Shown here: piece after piece, positions 28,138 through 38,892 of the stretch
How the letters are laid out: the number at the start of each line of letters is the position of its first letter
How positions within the stretch are numbered: position 1 is the stretch's first letter
Assembly: GCF_020731355.1 (NCBI RefSeq)
Contig: NZ_JAJFZK010000010.1
Location: 104,999 to 168,998, forward strand
Source: Bacillus sp. REN16
Lineage (GTDB): Bacteria > Bacillota > Bacilli > Bacillales > Bacillaceae_L
Direction: 5' to 3'
DNA length: 64,000 nt
Position numbers and translations under genes: made by a program
Notes under the pieces: generated by a model
The model's database searches: none
The model's input: the letters and a program-made list of their open reading frames with translations, nothing else
Told to the model about the DNA's origin: nothing

Positions 28138-29250
28138 ATGAAGGCTAACGTGCTAGTGATAGGACTGGGCTTAATTGGCGGTTCAATTGCACTTGCGATA
28201 AAGAAAGAACATCCTGAAGCAACCATATATGGTTTTGACAGTAATAAAGAGTCATCACTACTCGCAAAAACATTGAAAGTAATTGATGAGGCCGTATTTG
28301 AGCTTAAGGATGTCGTACCTGCATGTGATTATATTTTTATTTCGGTTCCAGTCAAACAAACCATTGACATTATTCATGAGCTGAGCACTTATGAACTCAA
28401 AAAAGATGTTGTAGTGACAGATGTTGGAAGTACGAAACAACAAATAGTTCAAATTGCAGATTCGATTTTTGGTAATCTTGGTGTATCCTTTGTTGGCGGT
28501 CATCCGATGGCCGGATCGCATAAAAGCGGGGTTGTTGCTGCGAAGGAACATTTATTTGAAAATGCTTTTTATATTTTTACCCCACATAATGAGTCGGTTT
28601 CAAGTAAATTGGCTGTTGAACAGTTAAAAGCTTTATTAAATGGAACAAAAGCAAATTTTGTGATCATGACTCCGGAAGAGCATGACCGTGTTGCTGGTGT
28701 AATCAGTCATTTTCCACATATTGTTGCAGCTAGTCTTGTTCATCAAGCGCAAAAATATGACCAGGAAAACGAGCTTGTACGTCCATTGGCAGCAGGAGGA
28801 TTTCGTGATATTACTAGGATTGCCTCTAGCAATCCCTCCATGTGGCGTGATATATTAGTTCAAAATCGGAATGTATTACTGGACCTTTTTGATAAATGGA
28901 TCGACGAAATGGAGCAAATCCGGAATTTTGTGGCAAGTGGCAACGAGGATCATATTTATGATTATTTTATGGACGCCAAAAATTTTCGTGATGGACTTCC
29001 TTCACGTACAAAAGGTGCTATTCCATCCTTTTATGATTTATATGTAGACATTCCGGACTATCCAGGTATTGTTTCAGAAATTACCGGGCTTCTTGCGCAG
29101 GAGAGAATTAGTATCACAAATATCAGAATCATTGAGACGAGAGAAGAAATATATGGAGTTCTAAGAATTAGCTTCCAAAGTGACGAGGATCGAATGAGGG
29201 CTAGAATTTGCATTGAAAGTAAAACCAACTATGGTACATATAATGGATAA
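28138..29250 (+). CDS. tyrA: Prephenate dehydrogenase with C-terminal ACT domain
   Basis: Oxidises prephenate to 4-hydroxyphenylpyruvate with NAD. The Rossmann motif GLGLIGGS is at residues 8-15, DVGSTK and GGHPMAGSHKSG mark the active site, and an ACT regulatory domain (about 297-365, YVDIPDYPGIVSEIT) suggests feedback control by amino acids. The start is ATG at 28138 after GGTGGTGA; the frame is open further up to 28093 through the hairpin region, which is not family sequence. Confidence 0.95.
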   Translation: MKANVLVIGLGLIGGSIALAIKKEHPEATIYGFDSNKESSLLAKTLKVIDEAVFELKDVVPACDYIFISVPVKQTIDIIHELSTYELKKDVVVTDVGSTKQQIVQIADSIFGNLGVSFVGGHPMAGSHKSGVVAAKEHLFENAFYIFTPHNESVSSKLAVEQLKALLNGTKANFVIMTPEEHDRVAGVISHFPHIVAASLVHQAQKYDQENELVRPLAAGGFRDITRIASSNPSMWRDILVQNRNVLLDLFDKWIDEMEQIRNFVASGNEDHIYDYFMDAKNFRDGLPSRTKGAIPSFYDLYVDIPDYPGIVSEITGLLAQERISITNIRIIETREEIYGVLRISFQSDEDRMRARICIESKTNYGTYNG

Positions 29251-29278
29251 GGATAACTAGTTTGCTAGGAGTGGTATT

Positions 29279-30571
29279 ATGGATACACTGAAGCTTCGTA
29301 CAAATATTGAAAGCTTAGATGGTTCAATTGATATTCCCGGGGATAAATCGATTTCGCATCGTTCGATTATGCTTGGAGCGATTGCACAAGGAAAAACGAT
29401 TGTGGATAACTTTTTGCTTGGGGATGATTGTTTAAGTACGATCAGTTGTTTTGAAAAATTAGGTGTAAAAATTACATTGGATAAGGATCATGTTGAGATC
29501 GAGGGAGCTGGCTTCGATGGGCTGCGTGAACCTGCTGAGGTATTAGATACCGGCAACTCAGGAACCACCACTAGATTAATGGTGGGTCTTCTTTCCGGTG
29601 TGCCGATTCATTCATGCATGATTGGGGATGAATCAATTGCAAAAAGACCGATGAAACGTGTGACTGAGCCACTAAGGCAAATGGGGGCTAAAATCGATGG
29701 AAGAGAAGACGGAAATTTTACCCCGTTAGCAATTCGTGGCGGCTCATTAAAAGGAATTGACTATTTGTCTCCAGTAGCAAGTGCACAGGTAAAATCCTCA
29801 ATCCTTTTAGCTGGTTTACATGCGAACGGCTTAACTTCTGTTACTGAGCCTCATAAATCGAGAGACCATACTGAACGAATGCTGCGTGCCTTTGGATGCG
29901 AGGTTGAGGAGGAAGGGCTAACAGTTAGACTAACTGGTGGTCAAAAGCTAACAGGCACAAATATTCAAGTTCCCGGAGATATTTCCTCTGCTGCATTTTT
30001 CTTAGTTGCAGGGGCGATTGTGCCAAACAGCCGAATTACGTTAAGAAATGTTGGAATGAACCCAACAAGAACAGGGATCATTGATGTTTTAATTCAGATG
30101 GGAGCCCGCCTTGAGATTGAAAATGAACGAATCAAAAATAATGAACCTATTGCTGACTTAACCATTCAGACCTCTGAATTAAAAGGGATTGAAATTGGGG
30201 GAGATATCATTCCTCGTTTAATTGACGAAATTCCAGTTATTGCATTACTAGCCAGCCAAGCACAAGGAAAAACGGTTATCAAAGACGCAGCGGAATTAAA
30301 AGTGAAGGAAACGAATCGAATTGATACAGTTGTCGGCGAATTGTCTAAACTTGGTGCAGTAATTGAACCGACCGACGACGGGATGATTATTTTTGGTGAA
30401 AAGAAACAATTGACGGGTGGAGAAGTACATAGTCATGGGGACCACAGAATCGGTATGATGCTTGCTGTTGCGGCATGTATTGCGAATGGTGAAGTCTCTC
30501 TTTCAGATGCTGAATCCATTTCCGTTTCATACCCAAGCTTTTTTGAACATTTACATCAATTGATAGTTTGA
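29279..30571 (+). CDS. aroA: 3-phosphoshikimate 1-carboxyvinyltransferase (EPSP synthase)
   Basis: Sixth step of the shikimate pathway and the glyphosate target. Visible blocks are [15 protein letters not shown] (about 20-34), [18 protein letters not shown] and HGDHRIGMM; 430 residues. It is called aroE in B. subtilis. It is the last gene of the supraoperon, with a strong terminator 12 bases after the stop. Confidence 0.97.
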   Translation: MDTLKLRTNIESLDGSIDIPGDKSISHRSIMLGAIAQGKTIVDNFLLGDDCLSTISCFEKLGVKITLDKDHVEIEGAGFDGLREPAEVLDTGNSGTTTRLMVGLLSGVPIHSCMIGDESIAKRPMKRVTEPLRQMGAKIDGREDGNFTPLAIRGGSLKGIDYLSPVASAQVKSSILLAGLHANGLTSVTEPHKSRDHTERMLRAFGCEVEEEGLTVRLTGGQKLTGTNIQVPGDISSAAFFLVAGAIVPNSRITLRNVGMNPTRTGIIDVLIQMGARLEIENERIKNNEPIADLTIQTSELKGIEIGGDIIPRLIDEIPVIALLASQAQGKTVIKDAAELKVKETNRIDTVVGELSKLGAVIEPTDDGMIIFGEKKQLTGGEVHSHGDHRIGMMLAVAACIANGEVSLSDAESISVSYPSFFEHLHQLIV

Positions 30572-30582
30572 AATGAATGGAT

Positions 30583-30615
30583 AAAACCCATGGAAACGAA
30601 ATTCCATGGGTTTTT
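30583..30615 (+). terminator. Terminator of the aromatic supraoperon
   Basis: AAAACCCATGGA (30583-30594) pairs with TCCATGGGTTTT (30603-30614), with T run. Confidence 0.93.
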
Positions 30616-30715
30616 AATCGTTTATTGCAGGTAACTATCATACATCCTCCACGTTTCGCATAGCTTGTCTTAAGAAGATTAACTTTATGAAATGAAATGC
30701 GAAAGGGGAGGTTTG

Positions 30716-31654
30716 ATGCCATATATATTAGAAAAAGCGAATGTCTTAAAAGATGATAGGGTCGTTACATGCTCGATTCTTATAAAGAACCACCGTGTTG
30801 ATTATATGAAAGAAAACCTCAAAAGACTTTCTTTCATGAAAACGAACTTATCACAATATTTATTAACACCTGGACATGTCATGATGAACTATAGCTTTAC
30901 AAAGGAACATTCGTTTCAAAGCTTTAAAAAAGAAATGACTGAAAACTATTTGAAAAAAGGTTGTACAACCTTACTTGTTATGAGTGATGTTAAAAACGAA
31001 AATGAAATAGCCAATTCACTCAAGAACACCAGACATTTTTTATTAAATAGTCCTGTTGATTATTATGTAGGGATCCGAATTCCACTGGAAATCTTAACTC
31101 CATCTTTTCTCATTGCATGCAGGCGAAAAAAAATCCCAGCTATTATCGTAACAATAAAAAAAGTAGAGGATTTATACAAGGTGCCTTGGGGGTGGATTAG
31201 GGAATCCTATCATTCCTATCAAATTCCAATTATTCCAGAGTGGGAGACAAAAGAGAAATCCATGTTTGCTAGCAGTCGAAAGGAAACGATTTGGAGAGAA
31301 ATCACCGAGGATAATCGAATTCCGACGATTCCTGTCTGCCCGAGTGAGGGTGAGCCTTTGTCCATTGATATGTTAAAAAAGATCGGGATTTACCCTGATA
31401 AAGGCGATATACGTGTGGGAGGGGAATTGGATTACAATCTTTATGAACATGATTCAATAAGCTATTCAGTTGATGAAAAGCCAACTCTCGATTATCATAA
31501 TCTTATACCTACAATCACCATGCACAAGGGGAATTTTACAAAAGTAGATGCCAAGGTATACTTTCGTTCGGGCTTCGGTAATGAATGTAAAGTAAAAAAA
31601 CCCGGTTTTTTTGTATCTTCCTACGATAAGGACGTATTGGTGAATGAGAGATAG
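30716..31654 (+). CDS. Unknown protein resembling a degenerate amidohydrolase
   Basis: A 312-residue soluble protein. The first 60 residues (YILEKANVLKDDRVVTCSI, then LLTPGHVM) look like the beta-sandwich and first strand of amidohydrolases such as NagA or dihydroorotase, but the metal-binding HxH is absent (only one His in TPGHVMMNY), and later metal ligands are not evident. It is therefore probably not a hydrolase. The start is ATG at 30716, five bases after GGGGAGG; an in-frame ATG at 30692 lacks a site. It is not in the B. subtilis aroA-ypiA gap. Twenty bases separate it from ypiA, so the two may be co-transcribed. Confidence 0.55.
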   Translation: MPYILEKANVLKDDRVVTCSILIKNHRVDYMKENLKRLSFMKTNLSQYLLTPGHVMMNYSFTKEHSFQSFKKEMTENYLKKGCTTLLVMSDVKNENEIANSLKNTRHFLLNSPVDYYVGIRIPLEILTPSFLIACRRKKIPAIIVTIKKVEDLYKVPWGWIRESYHSYQIPIIPEWETKEKSMFASSRKETIWREITEDNRIPTIPVCPSEGEPLSIDMLKKIGIYPDKGDIRVGGELDYNLYEHDSISYSVDEKPTLDYHNLIPTITMHKGNFTKVDAKVYFRSGFGNECKVKKPGFFVSSYDKDVLVNER

Positions 31655-31674
31655 ATAAGAGGAGTTAATCATTC

Positions 31675-32928
31675 ATGCATAGATTAGAGGATGCAATCCA
31701 GTTAGTTGAAGATGGAAATGTTGAAGAAGGACTCAAAGTTATAAAAAACCTTAGGGAACACTCAAATGATGATGAGAAATACACAATCGCTGAGAACTAC
31801 TTTAAATGGGGTTTTGTCGAGGATGCAAAAGATATCATTGAAGAATTAATTTCCCGATACCCTGATGAAGGCGAGTTATTTGTTTTTTTAGCAGAAATTC
31901 TGATTGACCTAGATCAGGAAGAGGAGGCAATTGATATCCTCGAACAAATTGCCGAAGATGACCCGGTATACTTAGAATCTCTGGTGTTACAAGCTGATTT
32001 ATTTCAAATGCAGGGTTTATATGAAGTCAGTGAGCAGAAACTCCTGCTGGCAAAGGCAAAATCAGAGGATGAAACAATCATTGATTTTGCATTAGCCGAA
32101 TTGTATTCAAGCCATGGGGAATACAACAAAAGTATCCCTTATTATGAGAATGTTTTACAGGAAAGTGACGAAATAGCCGGTGTAAATGTCAACGCCCGAA
32201 TTGCGGAAAGTTATAGTACAACAGGAAAATTCGAAGAAGCTCTTCCATACTATGAAGAATCCATCAAAAAACAAGAAGACAGCAACACCTTGTTTGGATT
32301 TGGAGTTACGGCCTATCAAGCGAAATATTATAAAAAAGCAATTGAAATTCTGGAGCGCCTTAAGGAACTTGATCCGGACTATGGAGCTCTTTACTTATAT
32401 CTTGCAAAGGCATATGAAGAAGAGGCTAGCTTCGAGGAAAGTTTAAAAGTTTTATTAGAAGGACTTGAAGTGGAATCTTTAAATAAAGAACTTACTTTTT
32501 ACGCTGGCAAAATATCGATGATGCTGGGTGATAAGGAAAATACGGAAAAATATCTGCGGGCAGCTGTGGGAATTGATCCAGGGTATGTGGAAGCAACTTT
32601 ACAGCTTTCAAAGTTTTTACTGCGCGAAGAAAGATTTGAAGATGTTGTGGAATGTCTTGATTCCGTCATGAGCTATGGCGAGTATGACGAACAATTTGAA
32701 TGGGATTTGGCCTACTCAAAAAATAAATTAGAACAATATTCGGATGCATTAAACCATTACCGTCGTGCATATACTTCTTTTAAAGAAACTCCAGAGTTTT
32801 TAGAAGAGTTTGGATATTTCTTAATGGAGGAAGGTAAACGACTAGAGGCAATTGATGTATTTAAAGAACTCCTAAAGCTTGACCCAATGAAGTACGAAAT
32901 TGAAGCATTAATTTCAGAACTTGAGTAA
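31675..32928 (+). CDS. ypiA: TPR-repeat protein YpiA
   Basis: A 417-residue acidic protein made almost wholly of tetratricopeptide-type helical pairs, for example AEILIDLDQEEEAIDIL and LAKAYEEEASFEESL. Such repeats bind partner proteins. No enzymatic motif or membrane segment is seen. The order ypiA-ypiB-ypiF-qcrABC is conserved in Bacillus and has led to the idea of a link with assembly of the bc complex, but function is unknown. AGAGGAG precedes the ATG. Confidence 0.88.
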   Translation: MHRLEDAIQLVEDGNVEEGLKVIKNLREHSNDDEKYTIAENYFKWGFVEDAKDIIEELISRYPDEGELFVFLAEILIDLDQEEEAIDILEQIAEDDPVYLESLVLQADLFQMQGLYEVSEQKLLLAKAKSEDETIIDFALAELYSSHGEYNKSIPYYENVLQESDEIAGVNVNARIAESYSTTGKFEEALPYYEESIKKQEDSNTLFGFGVTAYQAKYYKKAIEILERLKELDPDYGALYLYLAKAYEEEASFEESLKVLLEGLEVESLNKELTFYAGKISMMLGDKENTEKYLRAAVGIDPGYVEATLQLSKFLLREERFEDVVECLDSVMSYGEYDEQFEWDLAYSKNKLEQYSDALNHYRRAYTSFKETPEFLEEFGYFLMEEGKRLEAIDVFKELLKLDPMKYEIEALISELE

Positions 32929-33034
32929 GCAAGCTAAAATTTTCAACTTTAGAAGGATATTTTGATTTAAATGTTGAAGTATATCAGTAAAATATTCATT
33001 ATTACTCAATTCTAGCAGAGGAGGGAAGAAAAAG

Positions 33035-33571
33035 ATGGCCACCCCTGTATCTGTCAACGAGAAAAAAGACTTCATTCGCTGGTTTCTGAATAATTATCAG
33101 CTAAAAAGAAGAGAGTGTGTCTGGATTCTAAATTATTTAATGAGCCATGACCAACTCATGAAGAATGTCCATTTTGTTGAGCAAGCCCAATACTGCCCCC
33201 GAGGAATTATTATGTCGACGCATTGTGTTGATGATGTGCCATTCCGTTTTTATAAGGAAAATGTCATGACAACTGATGCTGAAAAGTCATTTCATGATAT
33301 TCGACTAAACAGGGATGAAGAAATTTATATTCAACTTAATTTCAGATCCTCCTTCCATTCTCCGAATTATGTGGCTGTACTTGAAGAGAATCCTTATATG
33401 CCGAAACATCTTCAGGTGAACGAACAGGATAAAGAACTTGCGAAAAAGTTTCTTGAAGAATCCATTCATTTGTTTCAAAAGGAACATCTGTTAAAGCGAA
33501 TTGATGATGCGCTTGACTTGCAGGATGAAACAGAGTTTAAAAGGCTGACTGAACAGCTTAAACAATTATAA
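33035..33571 (+). CDS. ypiB: UPF0302 / IDEAL domain protein YpiB
   Basis: A 178-residue soluble protein. The N-terminal domain (1-140) is the UPF0302 fold and the C-terminal end ([20 protein letters not shown]) is an IDEAL motif, a short helix found in several Bacillus proteins and often used for binding partners. The GGAGGGAAG ribosome site is strong. Function unknown. Confidence 0.9.
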   Translation: MATPVSVNEKKDFIRWFLNNYQLKRRECVWILNYLMSHDQLMKNVHFVEQAQYCPRGIIMSTHCVDDVPFRFYKENVMTTDAEKSFHDIRLNRDEEIYIQLNFRSSFHSPNYVAVLEENPYMPKHLQVNEQDKELAKKFLEESIHLFQKEHLLKRIDDALDLQDETEFKRLTEQLKQL

Positions 33572-33718
33572 ATAGGGAGTTTGTTTCAAGGGGCTGACAG
33601 CGAGTCAGTCTTTTTTATTTGTCCCAAATATGGTATGGTAGTTTGGAAGTTTAGCTCTAAATACTACATAGAGTATCATTTGATTTTAGTACAGCAAATG
33701 GGAAAGGGAGCATACGAA

Positions 33719-34177
33719 ATGAAATGGGTTACAAAGGATATGGATGTATACTTACAAGCAAGGGAATATGTGGATACAGCAGTTATTCCATTGATTCCAG
33801 TTTCGCTGGAAGGGGATTTGAAAAGCACAGTATCAATGGGAGAGTTCATAGCAATCCTTTCAAATGAAGTTGAACGGCAATTTAAAGGAAGAATCATATT
33901 ATTTCCTGCCTTTACCTATTCAAATGGTGAAGGGCTTGAAATGGCATCAGGTCGTTTAAACCAATGGACAAGCGATTTAATTGACGGTGGTATGAAGCAA
34001 ACGATTTTTATCACGTCTGACAGCAGCTGGAAACAAGTAGAAGCTGACTTGAATGGTTCGCTTATTTGGCTGCCAACCTTACCGCTTGAATATGTCGAAG
34101 AAAAATATAAGCAAACGATGCTACAGGATCAAATGAAACAACTTGTTACATTATTTACGAACATCTGGCAAAAATAA
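33719..34177 (+). CDS. ypiF: Uncharacterised protein YpiF (DUF2487)
   Basis: A 152-residue soluble protein beginning MKWVTKDMDVYLQAREYVDTAVIPL, which matches the DUF2487 family by its start and by its position before qcrA. No catalytic motif recognised. The start is ATG at 33719 after GGGAAAGGGAG; the frame extends upstream to 33581 but that part has no ribosome site and poor coding character. Confidence 0.8.
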   Translation: MKWVTKDMDVYLQAREYVDTAVIPLIPVSLEGDLKSTVSMGEFIAILSNEVERQFKGRIILFPAFTYSNGEGLEMASGRLNQWTSDLIDGGMKQTIFITSDSSWKQVEADLNGSLIWLPTLPLEYVEEKYKQTMLQDQMKQLVTLFTNIWQK

Positions 34178-34297
34178 CATATGAATTATGTAAGAATAAT
34201 AAATGAGCGTTGTGCAATTTTCTAGTTAAAGATAAAAAAATTCCTTTCTTTTCCTAAGAAAGTCACATAGTTGCCATTGTTTCGGCAAATCCTATTA

Positions 34298-34326
34298 TTG
34301 ACCTGTACCAAATATTGATATATCAT
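34298..34326 (+). promoter_or_regulatory. Sigma-A promoter of the qcrABC operon
   Basis: TTGACC (34298-34303) and TATCAT (34321-34326) with the optimal 17-base spacing, about 65 bases before the qcrA ribosome site. The rest of the 34178-34399 gap holds no clear gene or terminator. Confidence 0.75.
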
Positions 34327-34399
34327 GAGAATGTCCTAGTTTTAAATGTGTACAATTATGTCCGGAGTGGACTTAGCTTAGCATAGAGGGGGGAAAAAA

Positions 34400-34915
34400 A
34401 TGAGCGAGAATAAACAACGGGTTTCAAGACGTCAATTTCTAAACTATACCCTAACAGGTGTAGGTGGTTTCATGGCAGCAGGGATGTTAATGCCTATGGT
34501 CCGCTTTGCAATTGACCCATTACTTCAGCCTGAGGCTGAACATGACATGGTACAAGTAGTAAGTGTTGATAAGATTACAAAAGATCCACAAAAATTTGAT
34601 TTTAAAGTAAATCAAGTTGATGCGTGGTACGAATCCGACGTTGCAAATTCAGCATGGGTTTACAAAAATGATAAGGGCGACATCGTTGCGCTATCACCAG
34701 TTTGTAAACACCTTGGATGTGCAGTTTCTTGGGCTGAAGATCCAGCTAACCCAGATCGATTCTTCTGTCCTTGTCACTATGGTTTATATGAAAAGGATGG
34801 TAAAAACGTTCCAGGTACACCACCGATGGGCCCATTAGATTTATATGACAGTCAAGTGAAAGATGGTTATTTATATTTAGGCAAAACAAAGCCAAATCCT
34901 GTAGGAGGAAAGTAA
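34400..34915 (+). CDS. qcrA: Menaquinol:cytochrome c reductase Rieske iron-sulfur subunit
   Basis: Carries the [2Fe-2S] cluster that takes electrons from menaquinol. Ligands are visible in CKHLGC and CPCHYGLY. The N terminus has a twin-arginine type signal (VSRRQFLNY, arginines 10-11) followed by one membrane helix, so the folded domain is moved outside by Tat. Length 171 is normal. AGAGGGGGG precedes the ATG; qcrB starts three bases after the stop. Confidence 0.96.
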   Translation: MSENKQRVSRRQFLNYTLTGVGGFMAAGMLMPMVRFAIDPLLQPEAEHDMVQVVSVDKITKDPQKFDFKVNQVDAWYESDVANSAWVYKNDKGDIVALSPVCKHLGCAVSWAEDPANPDRFFCPCHYGLYEKDGKNVPGTPPMGPLDLYDSQVKDGYLYLGKTKPNPVGGK

Positions 34916-34918
34916 TCA

Positions 34919-35593
34919 ATGTTAAATAAGATATTTGATTGGGTTGATGAACGACTTGATATTACTCCTCTATGGGCAGATATTGCAGACCACGAGGTTC
35001 CTGAGCACGTAAACCCGGCGCACCACTTTAGCGCATTTGTTTACTGCTTTGGAGGACTAACATTTTTTATCGTCGTCATCCAAGTTCTTTCTGGTATGTT
35101 CTTAACAATGTACTATGTACCAGACATCATCAACGCATGGAATTCTGTCTACTATTTACAAAATGAAGTAGCGTTTGGACAAATTGTTCGCGGAATGCAT
35201 CACTGGGGAGCGAGTCTTGTAATCGTAATGATGTTCTTACATACCCTGCGTGTATTTTTCCAAGGTGCTTATAAAAAACCGCGTGAGCTTAACTGGATTG
35301 TTGGAGTATTAATTTTCTTTGTAATGTTAGCTCTAGGTTTAACAGGTTACCTATTACCTTGGGATATGAAAGCGTTATTCGCAACAAAGGTTACAATTCA
35401 AATTGTTGAATCCATACCACTAATAGGGCCTTACGCAAAGACTTTAATTGCAGGACATCCTGAAATTATTGGAGCACAAACTTTAACACGTTTCTTTGCA
35501 ATTCATGTATTCTTCTTACCAGCAGCATTATTTGGTTTACTTGCTGCTCACTTTATCATGATTCGTAAACAAGGTATTTCTGGTCCATTGTAG
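34919..35593 (+). CDS. qcrB: Menaquinol:cytochrome c reductase cytochrome b subunit
   Basis: A 224-residue cytochrome b6-type protein with four membrane helices. The heme histidines are in MHHWGASL / FLHTLRVFF and in FFAIHVFFLP / GLLAAHFIM. It is short because the remaining b-type helices are carried by QcrC, as in Bacillus. It forms the quinol-oxidising core with QcrA and QcrC in the membrane. Confidence 0.96.
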   Translation: MLNKIFDWVDERLDITPLWADIADHEVPEHVNPAHHFSAFVYCFGGLTFFIVVIQVLSGMFLTMYYVPDIINAWNSVYYLQNEVAFGQIVRGMHHWGASLVIVMMFLHTLRVFFQGAYKKPRELNWIVGVLIFFVMLALGLTGYLLPWDMKALFATKVTIQIVESIPLIGPYAKTLIAGHPEIIGAQTLTRFFAIHVFFLPAALFGLLAAHFIMIRKQGISGPL

Positions 35594-35669
35594 GATTAGG
35601 CTTACACTGATAAAAAATTTGTGAAAAACTCTTTTGAATGAAAATTCTCTAAAAAGGAGGGGACCGATT

Positions 35670-36437
35670 ATGCATCGCGGAAAAGGTATGAAATTTGTTG
35701 GGGACTCCCGTATTCCGGTAAGTAATAAAAAGCATATTCCTAAGGATTACTCCGAGTATCCAGGGAAAACAGAAGCGTTCTGGCCAAACTTCCTATTAAA
35801 AGAATGGTTAGTTGGTTCTGTTTTCTTAGTTGCTTTTTTATGTTTAACAGCAGCACATCCATCACCATTGGAAAAAATCGCTGACCCGACCGCGTCAGGA
35901 TATATTCCATTACCAGACTGGTATTTCCTATTCATGTATCAATTGATTAAGTATACGTATGCATCAGGTGACTTTAACATAATTGGTACGCTTGTTATTC
36001 CAGGACTTGCATTTGGAGCACTTTTACTTGCCCCATTCTTAGATCGTGGTCCAGAACGCAGACCATCTAAGCGTCCTATCGCAACAGGCATGATGCTTTT
36101 GGCATTTGCTGCAGTTGCTTACTTAACATGGGAATCTGCATCCCAAGTTGACTGGGAAGCAAGAGCTGAATCTGCTAAGATCGTAGCAGAAGCAGAAATT
36201 GATAAGGAATCTGAAGGATACTTGCTATACCAAGAAAAAGGTTGTATCGGATGTCATGGTGCTGACCTAGAAGGTGGCCCAGCAGGTAAAGCGTTAGTTG
36301 ATAACGGACTATCACCTGAAGAGATTTCTGACATTGCACACAATGGTCAAGGGGCTATGCCTCCAGGTATGTTCGAAGGAACTGACGAAGAATTGCAGAA
36401 GCTTGCTGAATTTATTTCAAGCGTAACTTCCAAATAA
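35670..36437 (+). CDS. qcrC: Menaquinol:cytochrome c reductase cytochrome b/c subunit
   Basis: A fusion typical of Bacillus: the N-terminal part (about 50-155) is subunit IV of b6f with three membrane helices, and the C-terminal domain is a c-type cytochrome with CIGCH (C192, C195, H196) and a distal methionine in AMPPGMFEG. The start is ATG at 35670 after AAGGAGGGG; upstream in-frame codons from 35634 are not part of the protein. It ends with a terminator. Confidence 0.96.
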   Translation: MHRGKGMKFVGDSRIPVSNKKHIPKDYSEYPGKTEAFWPNFLLKEWLVGSVFLVAFLCLTAAHPSPLEKIADPTASGYIPLPDWYFLFMYQLIKYTYASGDFNIIGTLVIPGLAFGALLLAPFLDRGPERRPSKRPIATGMMLLAFAAVAYLTWESASQVDWEARAESAKIVAEAEIDKESEGYLLYQEKGCIGCHGADLEGGPAGKALVDNGLSPEEISDIAHNGQGAMPPGMFEGTDEELQKLAEFISSVTSK

Positions 36438-36443
36438 ATAAAC

Positions 36444-36472
36444 AAAAGCTGACTTACGGGTCAGCTTTTTTC
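36444..36472 (+). terminator. Intrinsic terminator of qcrABC
   Basis: AAAAGCTGAC (36444-36453) pairs with GTCAGCTTTT (36460-36469), then more T. Confidence 0.93.
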
Positions 36473-36554
36473 ATTCATTTTTTTCTGTATCTTGACAAAG
36501 TAACCGCTTTTGGGAGAATCTTGAGTTAAGAAAAAAGGAAAGTTGGTACATAAG

Positions 36555-37145
36555 ATGAAGTGGATTACATATTTAATGGGGCAACGCTGGGTGCTTTGGA
36601 TTCTTTTACTTATTAATATCCCAGGTACTATTTACGGATATATTTGGTATGATAGCCAACTAAACATCACACCGCCAAAGTTTTTAATTTTTGTTCCAGA
36701 TAGCCCAACAGCAAGTTTGTTTTTTTGCTTTGTTTTAATCGCGTTTTTGCTGAGGAAGAATTGGCCGCTTATAGAAGCATTGGCTATTGTAACCCTCTTT
36801 AAATACGGGATTTGGGCAGTGGTCATGAATATTCTTACCTATTTTGTCGATGGCTTAAACATTTATGGCTATATGCTCATTTTTTCTCACCTTGGCATGG
36901 CAATTCAAGGACTATTATATGCTCCATATTATCGCATAAAGCCGATTCATTTAGTGATTGCAGCTGTATGGACCTTACATAATGATGTAATTGATTACGT
37001 GTTCTTCATGATGCCAAGGTATAGAGATTTGGATCAATATATTCCGCAGATCGGCTACTTTACATTTTGGTTAAGCATGGTTTCCATCCTTATAACCTAT
37101 CTGCTCTGTATTAAAAAGGATCGATATGAATTAGATCTTCGTTAA
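36555..37145 (+). CDS. ypjA: Membrane protein YpjA (DUF1405)
   Basis: A 196-residue protein with about five membrane helices. The family block GTIYGYIWYDSQL (about 24-36) and LHNDVIDY near 140 identify DUF1405/YpjA. Function unknown. A TTGACA (36492-36497) with GAGAAT (36514-36519) at 16 bases is the likely promoter. The ATG at 36555 is preferred, although a TTG at 36543 lies in frame and the AAGGAA site is 14 bases away from the ATG. Confidence 0.82.
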   Translation: MKWITYLMGQRWVLWILLLINIPGTIYGYIWYDSQLNITPPKFLIFVPDSPTASLFFCFVLIAFLLRKNWPLIEALAIVTLFKYGIWAVVMNILTYFVDGLNIYGYMLIFSHLGMAIQGLLYAPYYRIKPIHLVIAAVWTLHNDVIDYVFFMMPRYRDLDQYIPQIGYFTFWLSMVSILITYLLCIKKDRYELDLR

Positions 37146-37208
37146 AAAATAGGTCTACTCTTGTCCACTCTATCATACATTTTAATAGATGTTTGAGGAG
37201 GGACAAGT

Positions 37209-38009
37209 ATGAAAATTTCCAGAATAATATGCATTATTTGTTTTATAGTTATGATTTATCCTATATCCATAAACGCTACCTCCAACGAAGATAACTGGGA
37301 AAAACTAGATCAAATCTCTGATCAGGCCCTGCAAATGGTGAAGCAAGAAAGATACAAGGATGCAAAACAATTATTAACACATTTTTCAAATGAATTCCTA
37401 AGAATGAATCAGCGTGAACAAGCTTTTTCAATGGAAGAGCTTCGGATTATTTCGCTCACCCATGAGTCAGCCTTTGAAGCAGTTACGTCAACTTCACTCA
37501 GCTTTGAAGAGCGAATCAATCTCGTTACCCAATTTCGTTTGGTAGTGGATGCAATGAGGTCAGAGCATCAGCCGATGTGGACGCAGATGGAAGGTTCAAT
37601 TATGACGACATTTGGGCAAATGAAGGAAACTGCCCAAAAAGAGAATCTTGAAACATTTAATCAGTTACTAACTATCTTTCTATCAAAATATAATATGATT
37701 CATCCGAGTATTACAGTAGATATCACACCCCAGGATGTTCAAAAAATAGACTCACATATTGCGTTTTTAGATACGTACCGTAATGAGGATTTAAAGGCAG
37801 CTACTAGATTACAGCAGCTTGAGCAAATGGAGTTGGATTTAAAAAACATATTTGAGCGAATGTCAGAGGATGACGCAGATCCTTCATTGATTTGGGTGAT
37901 GATTTCAACAGGGGGAGCCATTATTCTTACATTAATCTATGTCGGTTGGAGAAAGTATAAAGGTGACAAGCAAAAACGCCAGAAACAAAGGGATTACGAA
38001 GATCGCTAA
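37209..38009 (+). CDS. ypjB: Sporulation protein YpjB
   Basis: A 266-residue protein with an N-terminal signal sequence (about 1-24), a helical extracellular domain, and one C-terminal membrane helix (about 232-250) ending in a basic tail. This layout and the neighbours ypjA and qcrC match the YpjB sporulation family. Its molecular role is not established. GGAGGG ribosome site. Confidence 0.85.
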   Translation: MKISRIICIICFIVMIYPISINATSNEDNWEKLDQISDQALQMVKQERYKDAKQLLTHFSNEFLRMNQREQAFSMEELRIISLTHESAFEAVTSTSLSFEERINLVTQFRLVVDAMRSEHQPMWTQMEGSIMTTFGQMKETAQKENLETFNQLLTIFLSKYNMIHPSITVDITPQDVQKIDSHIAFLDTYRNEDLKAATRLQQLEQMELDLKNIFERMSEDDADPSLIWVMISTGGAIILTLIYVGWRKYKGDKQKRQKQRDYEDR

Positions 38010-38039
38010 CAGTGGGCAAAGCCCACTGTTTGTTTTTTA
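38008..38039 (+). terminator. Intrinsic terminator after ypjB
   Basis: AACAGTGGGC / GCCCACTGTT with AAA loop, starting in the ypjB stop codon, followed by TTGTTTTTT. Confidence 0.92.
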
Positions 38040-38135
38040 ACGATTAAAAAGATAAGTATTTTGTAAGCAAGTCAATTGACATTGGAGGGTTCTCTAACTA
38101 AAATTATAAATATATTATAGTTTGGAGGAAATTAA

Positions 38136-38813
<678 letters not shown>

Positions 38814-38820
38814 ACAACGA

Positions 38821-38855
38821 AAGCCGGTTATCTAAAATGATAACTGGCTTTTTTA
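38821..38855 (+). terminator. Intrinsic terminator after the yugP-like gene
   Basis: AAAGCCGGTTATC pairs with GATAACTGGCTTT (one G-U pair), followed by T. Confidence 0.9.
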
Positions 38856-38892
38856 ATAAGATAAGAGAGTATATAAATTCACGTAGTTTTCG

